The notes under the pieces: model-generated
Database searches by the model: none
The model's input: the letters and a program-made list of their open reading frames with translations, nothing else
What the model was told of the DNA's origin: nothing
Shown: one piece after another, positions 46,437 through 56,525 of the stretch
Numbering within the stretch: position 1 is the stretch's first letter
Layout: every line of letters begins with the position of its first letter
From: Botryotinia globosa
Taxonomy: Eukaryota; Ascomycota; Leotiomycetes; Helotiales; Sclerotiniaceae
Reading direction: 5' to 3'
NCBI GenBank assembly: GCA_014898425.1
Contig: RCSZ01000005.1
Location: 2,258,501-2,322,500 of the forward strand
DNA: 64,000 bases
Program-made: the position numbers and the translations under genes

Positions 46437-46892
46437 TCACTTCGTTCTCTGGTATGGTGCGTGGTCATCCATGTGTAGGGTTGCAATTCTAGATCGTGTG
46501 GAATTACCGCATACGCAATTGATCAAATGCGGTCTCAAGATCTCTCGATTTTTCGCATCGCTCTTAAGATTTCCAAATAGCTCGAGTGTGCGAACTTCAT
46601 CTATCAAAGTACTCAATTTTTTTGCTCCTCGAGGAAACGGCACAAGGTCACTGATGGGAGGGTTTTTTACTTTGAGTCCGAGGAATATCTGATTAAGTGT
46701 TTCAAGCTTTGAAACGGTACGAGGTGCTTTTCTACCCTGGGAATTTATTTGGTCTTTGGTACCTGGTAACTCGTAAGCCACAAACGAAGTTGCAGGTTCA
46801 ATTGCAAAAGTACCATGTAGACCTCGGGATTGAAACAAACGTGCCATGTCGATGTTCAAGTTACTGGGGTTGAAAACAAAAGGACCACGCAT
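46437..46892 (-). CDS. Hypothetical protein (151 aa)
   Basis: An ATG-started open frame on the minus strand with ordinary amino acid composition, not repeat derived. It has no signal peptide, no membrane segment and no motif that I recognise. Sequence such as FVAYELPGTKDQI and RTLELFGNL looks like that of a folded protein. It could be a real small gene, a fragment of a decayed one, or chance. It is divergent from the Clr5 relic about 200 bp away. Confidence 0.35.
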   Translation of the reverse strand: MRGPFVFNPSNLNIDMARLFQSRGLHGTFAIEPATSFVAYELPGTKDQINSQGRKAPRTVSKLETLNQIFLGLKVKNPPISDLVPFPRGAKKLSTLIDEVRTLELFGNLKSDAKNREILRPHLINCVCGNSTRSRIATLHMDDHAPYQRTK

Positions 46893-47095
46893 GAGGTGTC
46901 AGCAAGGCGGAAGGAACTTCTGGGGCTTGGGTGGGTTGGGATATATAATGCTTTGGACTTCATCATTTTTATTTCATGGTTGTGCTACTTGATCATGATT
47001 TTCATCCCATCTTTACCTACGCTGTATCTTGACTTGATACTTTGACTTGACGTATTCGAATTTATCTGTTCGGGCGAGTTGGAGAGATTGTTCAA

Positions 47096-48762
47096 ATGGT
47101 CACCAATCTCGATTTTGGCCTCGACGGTGATGCAATATCGCGAGAATTCTCAGGGATTCTTTCAGAGGACTCCGAGGCATCGGAAGGTTTCAATAATGGT
47201 ACTGAACGATCGGAATTGGAAAATAGCGCTCTCGATCCATCATCAGCATCATCTATACCTTCATGGCCCTTACCGCCCACCAGTGTCTATTCGTAAATTC
47301 AGCCTTCATTACCTTACAATGATACACCCACTGTGCCTTCGACTGTCACAGCTCATACGAATCCATCTATGGTCAAGCCTATGTTACCTCCATCGAAGGT
47401 GACCGCTAGACCTGCTCCCAAGGAACACTCTGCAGAAGAGTGGAAGCGCCAGAGAATAACTTTCACTAAACTCTACACGACTGAAGACAAGCCTCTCAAG
47501 GAGGTGATGAATATTATGGAAAATGAATATGGATTCCGTGCAACGTAAGTTTTTCTGGGATTGGTGACTGATACCTATAACTGCTAATTGATCTCAAACT
47601 GCAGGCTACGACAATACAAGCGACGAATTGAACAGTGGAAGCGAGACACAAATATTAAGGAAAATGACATGAGAGTCATTCTACGCAAGGACTTGAAGAG
47701 GAAACACGAAGGAAAGAGTAGCGAGTTCCGCATTAGTGGCCGGGAAGTTGAACCAAAAAAAGATTCAACGCTTCGCGCAGAGATATAAAGTAACCGACAA
47801 GTCAGTCCTTGAGTTTGATGTTGGTATGCTAATTTTGGGGATCATCGTGTTGTTTCTTTTCAATACTGATTGCTCTAGAAACTCCTTGCTATATTGATTG
47901 CGATACCCCAGCACCGATAATTGAAGATGAAGGCATCCACAATTTTACAGGAGAAGACAGCACACCAGACTTAAATGCACTTTCTGCGCTAGCGGTCGAG
48001 TCATACCAGGACCGAGAGATTCGGATAGTCGATACTAGGAAGACAGTTCTGAATCAGTTCCTTCGGATATTTGGTATGCCCAACCCTATTGATCTTAAAT
48101 TCGACTTCTCTATCTTCAAATATCCTCCTGAAATAGATGATCTTTCGGACGAAAAGTTTGAAAGATTGATCTGCGACGTAAGATCTATACCCAAGACTGT
48201 CAACGTCGAATTGCTTGATCACCAAATTTTATCGTAGAAACTTGAAATATTCCATCATCGATCAACGCTTTATACTTCTCACTCTTGGTTTCCCGGTACT
48301 GAAGTGTCCACACCGTACCGTTTATCTCGCTGGAATTGCCATTTTTCACTGGATAGGCCTAGTACATCAAATTCCACGCATCGTTCTTCTATTCACATTG
48401 TATCTTCTCGAGAAGAGAACTACTGAGGATAATTTGACAATGAGTTGTACCAGGGGCACACTTTTGAGTTCATGTTGTGTTGTAGCAGTGTATGTGGTAG
48501 AGAGTGAGTCTTGGAAATAAGAGCACATGCGCCATGGAATCTTGTTGTCCCAAAGCCTCTACATATCCCATTGCTAATAGAGTTCCTGAATTTCGATGGT
48601 CATATACCTCAAGCGACGATCAAGTTGTTGGAATCTCTTACTAGGGATTTGTTTGTCACAGAAAAGTTGTCTATCAATGCCTGGGATAATTTTGTAAAGA
48701 GAACGGAAATGGAAGTGCAAATATTGGATGAACCTGATACAATTACTGATGATCAAATGTAA
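47096..48762 (+). pseudogene. Clr5-domain gene, apparently disrupted
   Basis: Clr5 is an N-terminal domain of unnamed fungal nuclear-type proteins, first noted in a fission-yeast silencing factor. The domain is plain here: EEWKRQRITFTKLYTTED, LKEVMNIMENEYGFRAT, then after a 60-bp intron (47545-47604) LRQYKRRIEQWKRDTNIKEN. Proposed exons are 47096-47544, 47605-47823, 47879-48177 and 48238-48426. Two lesions interrupt this: an in-frame TAA at 47294-47296 with no workable intron around it, and an A7 run at 47755-47761 where A6 would keep the frame into PKKIQRFAQRYK. The last frame continues with stops (48424-48426 and others) to about 48762. Alternatively the real start is downstream of the first stop and the A-run is an assembly error, leaving a working gene. 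Confidence 0.6.
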
Positions 48763-49422
48763 AATTTGTCGCTTGGTTGAATCGATGTCAGAGGAATAAA
48801 GGTTGTCATGGTTTTATAGCATCGAAGTTTGGGACTTCAAGGCGGAGCTTTTTGGGGGGAGGATAGGACTTGAGAACATGATCGGGATATCTATCTTCAT
48901 TTGTGATGTGTATCGGAACTTTTTAGTGGGTGGATGGAGAGAGGAGGGAGGGGAAGAGGGGTAGGGAGTTCTGTTGTATTTATATTACACTTGATTTCTG
49001 ATTTCATTAAAGATACTAATAATACTTAAATCTCTATTTTCAGCAATCTCATCCGGCATTTCCTTCCACTCATCATATTCCCAACATCCTTTTATTCTAC
49101 CATTCCCTTACCCGTGACTGCATCTTTCTCATCTGATCACAAAGCTCCGTGACTCCTTCCTCCTCTCCTTTCTATTGCATCGATATCTCCTCTGATATTC
49201 ATTACGAGAGGGGAGAAACTTCCTCCACGTTCGTATCGCATCACAATAACCTTTTTTTTTTTAAATTTTCTTTTTACTACCTTATGTCGCTTTCCTAATA
49301 GCATCTTTGCGACCATCAATTTCATCCTATCCAACCACAAAGGCTCGAAACTCCCTGGGTAGTAAGGGGAGGAAGGAAGATCTTTCTCGGCGTCCCATCT
49401 CCACCACTCTCCCTCCTCCCAT
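48763..49422. other. Intergenic, with decayed duplicate of the neighbouring 3' coding end
   Basis: Positions 49138-49220 resemble 49427-49510 (see the repeat entry). A T8 run precedes A/T-rich DNA at 49250. No intact gene. Confidence 0.5.
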
Positions 49423-49510
49423 CTACAAAGCCCCATAACTCCTCCCTCCCCTCCTCTCAATCGCATCCGTATCCCCACTCACATCTCTCACTCCCCTCTG
49501 AAACTCCAAA
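49138..49510. repeat. Diverged direct duplication (copies at about 49138-49220 and 49427-49510)
   Basis: Both copies read ACAAAGC-CC-T-ACTCCT at their left ends and match at roughly four of five positions over about 55 bp. On the minus strand they would encode DIDAIERRGGRSHGAL and DTDAIERRGGRSYGAL, both followed by a stop. Similarity may extend further left of the coding end but fades. Confidence 0.6.
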
Positions 49511-50609
49511 TCTGCCTCCGCCAACACATCCTCATTTTTCCTTCCCGATGCCTCACCTAGCGCCTCAGCATCCGTAGCTTGAGCTATCTTCTCCACTTTA
49601 TCTTTTTCGGATTCGGATAAAGGTCCTAGACCGGCGAGTTGGATGCCATCGGTAGGCCAGGGCTGCGAGGAGGGGAAGAGTGTGTATGGTGAGGAGGGGG
49701 GGGGGAGGAGTGGGGGATGTAGGAGTGGTAGGGGATTGAGGAATAGAAGATAGACGACGTTTGGTTTCTTGGGCATTTTTTCCGGCGAGAACAAATTCGG
49801 TGTCGGAGGGGTGGGGGGCAAATCCTACTTCTTTCTTTTGAGGAAGAGAAGAGGTGGGTTGAAGGGAGATGGGTGATTTGGGGGAGCCTGGGGAGTTGGG
49901 GGTGTTGTTTTTGTTTTTGTTTTTTAGTTGCGCGATGGGTGATGTATCGCGCGGGTTTATGCCGATGGTTTTGCGGAGGATGTAGAGAGTGCTCCAGTAG
50001 ATGAGGAGGAGGGTGAGGAGGGATACGAAAAAGAGACCGAGGAGCGTGGAGGTGAAGTCGAGAGCGTCCTGGAGTTGGGTGAGGACTTGTGGGTGGGGAG
50101 GGGTGTTAGTTTGGGTTTGAGGGGTGGAAAGGTGGTTTTTATGAGGAGAATTTTATTTTGCGGGGGGTGAATGAAGGGAAGATGATTAGAGGGGAGTGGA
50201 ACTTACGAGATGTTGAAGTACTGGTAGGTGGGGGAATAGCAATTGGAGTCGCTATCTGTAGGAGAGAAGATGGTTCTGCGGATAGGTGGGATGGGGAGAG
50301 GGTTTGAGAGGCTGTGTGGTGAGATGGGGGTGTGGGGATTGCTGAGGATGAGGAGATTGATGGTTTTGAGAGTGAGGGTGATGGCGAAGATGAAGATGAA
50401 GATGTTGAGGTTGAAATGGAAGAGGGAGGGGAAGAGATGACTGCAGTTGAAGAGGGAGTGGAAGAGACGAGTGAAGTTGAGGAAGAGATTGGTGCCGAAG
50501 AAATCGAAGATATGGTAGATGAAGAGGAAGAGACAACCGGAACTGAGGAGGAAGGGACGCCATGCGCCGAGGAGACAGCGACAGTGGTGGTTGTAGTCGA
50601 AGCGGACAT
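49423..50609 (-). CDS. Ser/Thr-rich single-pass membrane protein with a +1 frameshift at a 10-C tract
   Basis: This is an unrecognised gene. Exon 1 is 50207-50609 and exon 2 starts at 50085, with a 121-bp intron (GTAAGT donor, AG acceptor). The N-terminal 130 residues are Ser/Thr/Pro-rich (runs of Ser), followed by a single strong membrane segment (LLGLFFVSLLTLLLIYW) and then a Pro/Ser-rich tail. At G10 (49696-49705; C10 on the coding strand) the frame breaks: as given it ends soon after, whereas nine C would join a frame that stays open to 49423 and ends GGRSYGAL. Total length is 1066 nt, one more than a multiple of three. Homopolymer miscount is the simplest explanation, real decay the alternative. 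Topology and composition suggest a cell-surface or wall-linked protein, but this is inference. Confidence 0.6.
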
Positions 50610-51371
50610 CTTTAGACTTCCGTGCGATATTCGTATGTACAACTACTACTGAGTGACAGATCAATATTGAACAACTTCAGTCAAACAGAACAATCAATCG
50701 ATAAAATAACTCTGGTATTAAATAGCAGCTCCTCACTTTCATCAACCAAAATCGTTTGAGAATATGTGAATCATTCACCACTTCGCAGAACATGAACCAA
50801 AGTGAAGGAAAATCCCACAAGTGAAAGAAATTATACGGCACTAGGTATGCATAAGAACAGAGACCAAGAAAAGTGATGCGAAAATGGACAGCTAAGCTTA
50901 ATGCGGTGATCCGTTACCTATAGAGAAAATAACAAAGAGAAATTAACGGGTAGAAAGCTTGCTTGGGATTTCTTTGAGATGATATGATATGATTTGATAT
51001 GATATGATATGATATGATATGATGTGTGGTTGATTTATTGTGTAAAGTTAATTGAAACGTGAAAGAGTATGGGGAAGAGCGTGGATGGAGTTCTAGATTC
51101 TTCTAGGTATGCCAAGGGGTTGGGTAGATGTGCAACAAGAGTTTTGGGGAAAGCATGGGGAGGGATTGTTAGGTGCATTTGGGATGGATGTTGTGGAGAT
51201 AGTGAGGTCATGTAGATGGGAGGATTTTTTGATTATCGGTTTTGGTTTTTGTGCTTGTGAGACTATGCCAGGAGACTCAGTCTTCCAGCTTGCTAATTCA
51301 TTCACGATTTTGATTGAAATATTGATATCTGGGTGAGATTTACACTTCAAACTTTCACCCATCGACTCGCT
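50610..51371. other. Intergenic with (GATAT)n array
   Basis: This contains the promoter of the Ser/Thr-rich gene and the 3' flank of the next minus-strand gene. A pentamer array lies at 50979-51023. A plus-strand open frame at 51109-51336 has no support. Confidence 0.5.
50979..51023. repeat. (GATAT)n microsatellite with one variant unit
   Basis: About nine units of GATAT/TGATA with one GATTT variant. Confidence 0.85.
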
Positions 51372-52199
51372 TTATTCCCTAGTATTCATATCCTCAAACC
51401 TAGGAAATTCCTCCACCTCTCCATTTCTCAATAAAATCTGTGCTGCCTCTTTCGCTTTCATCTGTTCCTTTTCGTCCCAATACCCCGCTCTTTTCCCATA
51501 ATCCGCTTGATTTTCCAATTTCTCGAGTGATTCTTGGAGTTCAATAGGCGATTGGATGATCACCTCATCTTCTATCCATCCCTCAATTTCTTGATTCCCA
51601 TTTCCTGATTCATTGCCTTTCGATGTTTTGGAGAATTTGTCTTCTGGTTTGGACTTGGAAGATGACGAGTAGTTCTTCTCATCTTCAGCCAAATCAATTC
51701 CATAATCCATCTTTCCAACCCCCCTCTTCCAGGCCACTCGTCGCACCGCTTCGCGCATTTGAGCTCGCTCTCGCTCCCCTACTTCGTTGCGTTCGCGGAG
51801 TCGCTCCGTTCGTGCTTCGGCGTATTTGCGGCGGAGCTGGCGGCGTTCTTCATAGATGACGCCCGCTTTATGTTTTACGATGGAGGGGAATTGGTTGTAG
51901 AGGTAGGATAGGAGTTGGGTTAGATGGGTAATAGAGGAGAGGTAACGGATGCTGTAGAGAAAGTACGTTGTTATGAGGAGAGCTATGTAGAAGAAAACGG
52001 CGGAGAGTTGAATGAGGGCGTGGATTAGGGCCGAGAAGGGAGAGCGAAGAAAGCTGCTAAGCATGTTGGTGACGGGCATGGAGTTAGCAGTGACGTTGGG
52101 AGACTGGCGATGGCGAAGATCGATGTTTATGTGGATTGGGTTGCGAGTTGAGATGGCAGAAGCTTCGTAGATAGTTTCGGGATGGAAGTAGGATGTCAT
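51372..52199 (-). CDS. Hypothetical membrane/coiled-coil protein (275 aa)
   Basis: The frame is open further upstream but begins with TTG there; the first ATG is at 52199. Residues about 45-95 hold a long hydrophobic stretch (ALIHALIQLSAVFFYIALLI then TTYFLYSIRYLSSI), likely one or two membrane passes. Residues about 105-150 are Arg/Glu-rich and helical (RRQLRRKYAEARTERLRER), likely a coiled coil. The C-terminal third is acidic with WIEDEVIIQSPIELQESLEK, and a final GYWDEKEQMKAKEAA helix. I do not recognise the family; organelle-membrane tether or assembly proteins can look like this, but no function is claimed. Confidence 0.6.
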   Translation of the reverse strand: MTSYFHPETIYEASAISTRNPIHINIDLRHRQSPNVTANSMPVTNMLSSFLRSPFSALIHALIQLSAVFFYIALLITTYFLYSIRYLSSITHLTQLLSYLYNQFPSIVKHKAGVIYEERRQLRRKYAEARTERLRERNEVGERERAQMREAVRRVAWKRGVGKMDYGIDLAEDEKNYSSSSKSKPEDKFSKTSKGNESGNGNQEIEGWIEDEVIIQSPIELQESLEKLENQADYGKRAGYWDEKEQMKAKEAAQILLRNGEVEEFPRFEDMNTRE

Positions 52200-54626
52200 G
52201 GGTTGGTGGATATGGAGTGTGAAGCTGGTAGAAAAGTATGATTCTTTAAAAGTGTATGAAGTATGTAGCACCTCAGTAATAGTATGAAAAATATTATGGT
52301 AAGTCCCGACGATGTTTGAACGCTTCCCAGTAAATACGAACAAAGCACTTGAGAAGAATCGTCCCACTAAGACAAGAAACTTGCGATACTATTTAATCAG
52401 GTCGATACACAGATACAAGTAGACGCTCGATTCAAAACTAGTTGAACCCTTCTTTTCTCAATAATATATGACCTCAAGTATCAAATCATCGATCACGTTT
52501 TCAGATAAAGGAATAAATTTATGCATCCAGTCACAGGACTTCCTGCCTCAAATATTCCGAAAACGGAATAGTGGTTTTGAGTTCCTCATTGTTCGCAGCT
52601 TTGCGATAACCCTAAGAGGAGGCTTTTTCTAGAATAGGTCAAACTCTGCATCTTTACTGCTCTATGTTTGCATTGAGCTTTAATCTTGTATCCTGATTTC
52701 TGGTTCATGACTTTGTGTAAACAAAACGATAGGGGAGGAAACGAGGAGTCGATGCTTATATAAGCTGCCACCAATTAATTATTCTGCCCAAAGCGGTATC
52801 ATTGCACGTGATATCATCTCAAAAACGGTTTTGTTGCACATCTGAAAAAAAACGTCGGACTGACAAGTTTACCAAACCAGACACCACGGTATTCTTAGCG
52901 TACTTTTGGGAAATATTTTGGAAATTGCAACGACTGGGAATAAAAATACTAGCGTGGTTTTATTTCCGGTCCGTGTAAATTGTGAATACCAGTCAGTCAG
53001 TACCCAATGTGGTTTTCGTGCCTCAGTACTGATTTGTTAACGTTGACGTCTCTCGTTAAAGTTGTTTGCTTGACTTTGATTGAAATATCATGTAAGAACC
53101 ATTTGACTTGCACGTGAGGACGTTGCTATACTGACACATAAATTATGCTGTTATCGCTCTGGCTGAAGAACTTTGAATATGTAGGCGTGTCGTATTGAGC
53201 TCTAACCGTCTCTCTACGATTGGGGGACTGGATAAACTACCACAGTAAGGGCGATTGCCTCATACCCAAGTTCCTGTCCACAACTTCATTAACTGACAAT
53301 CTGAAAGTAGGGCCCGCTAACGGGTCGAGACTTTGGCGTCTTAACGATGCCATTGCAGTCTTTCCACGTCACTGTCTTCAGGCGCTGCCGAATAACTTGA
53401 AATGCGCAAATCAGTTCCACGTCCAGAATTTGAAACAAGCTGAAATTCAAACGCAAATAATCTGCGTGCTGTAGACTGCAGCATAGCATATTGACGGAAA
53501 GTGATGTAGATGTTGCTAATGGCAAATAGGCTTGGAAACCTTCTGGACAGAACAGATTGGTATGAGTTTGCTCTCAGAATTTGTGGACCTTTGTTCATTC
53601 TGGATGTAAACACTGCTGCCATTTGTATGGACTACTACTTTCCACGGTGCATGTAGATCATCATATGATCAACATACTTTGCCCTGCTGAATTTTTCAGA
53701 GAAACAGAACCTGTTTAGACCTTAAATATCAAGGCTATTGCATCAGGAAACCACCATGTCATGCTGAAAGACTTCGAGGGGCAGGTCCTTGTAAGATTTA
53801 TGGGAGTGTCAAGTTTTTCTGATTTGCCATAAGTATGTTATTCACGGAATTCATAATAACAATTTTATCTGCCAATACTGAGGGGGAGAAACTCATAGGC
53901 ATCTGAGCACGAATACTGGGAAAAAGATGCGCAGTTCTTTCGATGATCTAAACGTATTTTTCCCTTTATTGTCCAGGGAAATAGCTTCTACTGACAAATA
54001 GTAGGGAGAAATTCTTTGCATTATATCCCAAGGTAGATACTTGAACTTTGGGACATGCATTTTCAGAGACTGAACTATGAGAAGATGGTGAATGATTTTG
54101 AAAAAGCAATCCTCCATTACCATCAGAGGACAAAAGGCTTCTATGCATATATCAGTTTGACACATGGATTGTCAAGAACTTTGTGATTTATATCAAAACA
54201 GAAACCTTACAGGATTTCTTATCTCGAATCGAATGTACTTTTGATGATATGTCTGCAAACTTTGATCAAATGAAGCAATCATGTTCCAGTGAGTTAGATT
54301 AAAACCTTCATCTCAGTATCATTGAGCAATGAATTTCTCAAGATGCTAGTGGGATAGCTGGGCAATCAAACATTCACTTCGAATTATCAAAGTTGATATG
54401 TTACCAGTGAATTTGATTTACAAACTATAACCCTCCCGGGAAGTACCGGAAGCTCTTTATTTTCCACACAACCCTTCGAAGTTCTTCTCTCTCAATTTTC
54501 ATTTACCACACAACTTTAAAAGAGCTCTTTCTTCTGTATTTCAATCGACACAGGTAAGTTTGTTTGGTTTGTCAATGGTAGAAAAGCATGAGAAACAGTG
54601 GCTAACACCTTCTATGACAGTCTATA
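52200..54626. other. Divergent intergenic region (2.4 kb)
   Basis: This holds promoters for the 275-aa gene (minus) and 2EXR paralog 3 (plus). A 5' UTR intron of the latter is likely at 54554-54620: GTAAGT donor after ACACAG, GCTAAC branch, ATGACAG acceptor, just 6 nt before the ATG. Open frames around 53220-53640 on both strands have no motif. Confidence 0.5.
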
Positions 54627-56525
54627 ATGGAGCCTCAATCAACTGGAGTCGCTACCCCCATAGCTGCAGCTTCAAACAATAACATGAAAAGTAATATTCT
54701 GAAGAATACGAACTCGACCGCCAATCACCATGATCATCAAATTGACTCACATCCCAAGAATGACCCCGTCGTCATCAGCAAAAATAAACACTTACCAACA
54801 AATGCTGTCTCCAATACAAGTCATGATTCGCACATTGCAAAATCAATCGGAAGAACTTCTACAGACAAGATCTCATCACCATCCGCTAGTTGTTCATTCT
54901 TCGGCAAGCTCCCCCCGGAGACACGCAACATGATCTACAAGCTCTTGCTGGTAAATCCTATTCTTGGCAAAAGCTGCAGTGTGGTCGATCGTACTAGTTC
55001 GCCCAGAAGTCCTCCACCCAGCGGACCAAGCCAGCCACCGCTAAAGTATGAACTTGAACCCCAAGTTCTTCGGGTTTGCCGTAAAATGTACGTAGAAGCC
55101 TCGGATATCCTTTACGGATCCAATACGTTCTATATCGCTTGCTGCAAATATGGGTACTCAACAGATTGTCATCCAAGCCGCTCTACATTCAACAAAGGCA
55201 TGGAAATGACACCCATTACAAGGCATTTTAACAGATCAGGCCACGGTCAACTTTTTCTATATGATCATCCAGCAGTGGTAAAAGTTCAACGCTGGAAAGT
55301 TATTGTCAGTTCATTTATGGATTCTTATTCAATGGGAAGTTGTCATGAAATGAGGGTCTGGTCAATGGGAAACTTGTGTCAAGCCATCGCTCAGTCCCCA
55401 TGCATATCTCTCGAGATTGCACTAGCACCGATTGGTTTGGAGAAGTCTGATGAGTCACATTGGGTACGAGACGATGTCAACTATCAAGAAATGAAGGATA
55501 TGCTCATACCTCTACGAATGCTACGAGGGGTCAAAAAGCTTCGATTCCGAGATGCAAGTTATGACGAATTACCAGATGTCTACCCTTACAATATTTTTTG
55601 GGGTAAGGATTGTCAATCGATCATCCCTTCCTCCAGATTAAGAAAAGAACTCAGATCAATCACAATGGGCAACTCTATGGTAGAGCTGTCTTACGGGATG
55701 TATCTTCGACTCGTGCGTTATGCGCAGGCGTTTGAGGCAATTGATACTTTCAGGTCTGAAATGCGTTACTCATCTACTGGCAGTGTAGGCAAACATTTGA
55801 TGCACTACGGATTGTGCCCTGGCAGCAATCGTTGGATGCACAGGCCCCACGATCCAACTATTCAAAATTCACACCCCGTCGAAAGCGGTCTTTTAAATGC
55901 GAGAAATCTCTCATTCTCAGGATACAATCCAAGAGCATTCAAAGTACAACGAGCCAGCATTGTACAATATCTCGAACCACAATATCAAAGGGCAAAACTG
56001 GCATGCTTTAATATTACGGAGTTCATCAAGTCCCAGAAGAGAAAGGACAAAATGCTTTCGCCCAGAATGTCTCGCGAATGGCATGCTCCCGTGGTTGCAG
56101 CAGAGGCTATTCTACTACTGGAAAGATATCACCAAGCTCTTCAAAGAGATTTTCCTTATGCCGACCAAATCAAACATCGAGCCAATCGTCAAAGAGACAC
56201 TTCGTTCTATAACAATCTCCCCCGAAATGTCCTCATAAGACAGGCTACCGATGCTTTTGATGGGACGAATTGGGCCTTCTTTGTTAGTTGCTTTAAAAGA
56301 ATGGTAGATGATCTGGATAGACAATTCATGGAGATGAGAAAGGCGAGGAAAACGCTCTTTGAAGACGATAAATCATTGGACATCGGATGTGACATTGAGT
56401 TGGATTCGAAGCTCTGCATTGGAATGGTTGACTGGACAAAAGATGAGCCGGTAATTGAGCTAGCGCCTAAAGACCGGTTGTGGAATAGCTCGCAGAGTGG
56501 TTCGAATATTAGCTGGTCAGATTGA
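54627..56525 (+). CDS. 2EXR/F-box-like protein, paralog 3 (632 aa)
   Basis: This is a single coding exon behind a probable 5' UTR intron. An Asn/His/Ser-rich leader of about 85 residues is followed by CSFFGKLPPETRNMIYKLLL, QVLRVCRKMYVEASDILYGS and NTFYIACC. The middle block has LVRYAQAFEAIDTFRSEM, then SIVQYLEPQYQRAKL. The C-terminal block is DDLDRQFMEMRKARKTLFED followed by GMVDWTKDEPVIEL. The four conserved segments occur in the same order in the genes at 5595-7316 and 23810-25918. Function is unknown. N-terminal leaders differ between paralogs in length and composition while the core is kept, as expected for old duplicates. Confidence 0.85.
   Translation: MEPQSTGVATPIAAASNNNMKSNILKNTNSTANHHDHQIDSHPKNDPVVISKNKHLPTNAVSNTSHDSHIAKSIGRTSTDKISSPSASCSFFGKLPPETRNMIYKLLLVNPILGKSCSVVDRTSSPRSPPPSGPSQPPLKYELEPQVLRVCRKMYVEASDILYGSNTFYIACCKYGYSTDCHPSRSTFNKGMEMTPITRHFNRSGHGQLFLYDHPAVVKVQRWKVIVSSFMDSYSMGSCHEMRVWSMGNLCQAIAQSPCISLEIALAPIGLEKSDESHWVRDDVNYQEMKDMLIPLRMLRGVKKLRFRDASYDELPDVYPYNIFWGKDCQSIIPSSRLRKELRSITMGNSMVELSYGMYLRLVRYAQAFEAIDTFRSEMRYSSTGSVGKHLMHYGLCPGSNRWMHRPHDPTIQNSHPVESGLLNARNLSFSGYNPRAFKVQRASIVQYLEPQYQRAKLACFNITEFIKSQKRKDKMLSPRMSREWHAPVVAAEAILLLERYHQALQRDFPYADQIKHRANRQRDTSFYNNLPRNVLIRQATDAFDGTNWAFFVSCFKRMVDDLDRQFMEMRKARKTLFEDDKSLDIGCDIELDSKLCIGMVDWTKDEPVIELAPKDRLWNSSQSGSNISWSD

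Noticed and set aside
50332..50652. Acidic plus-strand open frame rich in Glu
   Set aside because: It is antisense to the Ser-rich exon 1 of the membrane-protein gene, which has a proper ATG and intron.
53220..53640. Overlapping open frames suggesting a decayed element
   Set aside because: Frames conflict on both strands, no transposase or other motif, no terminal repeats found.
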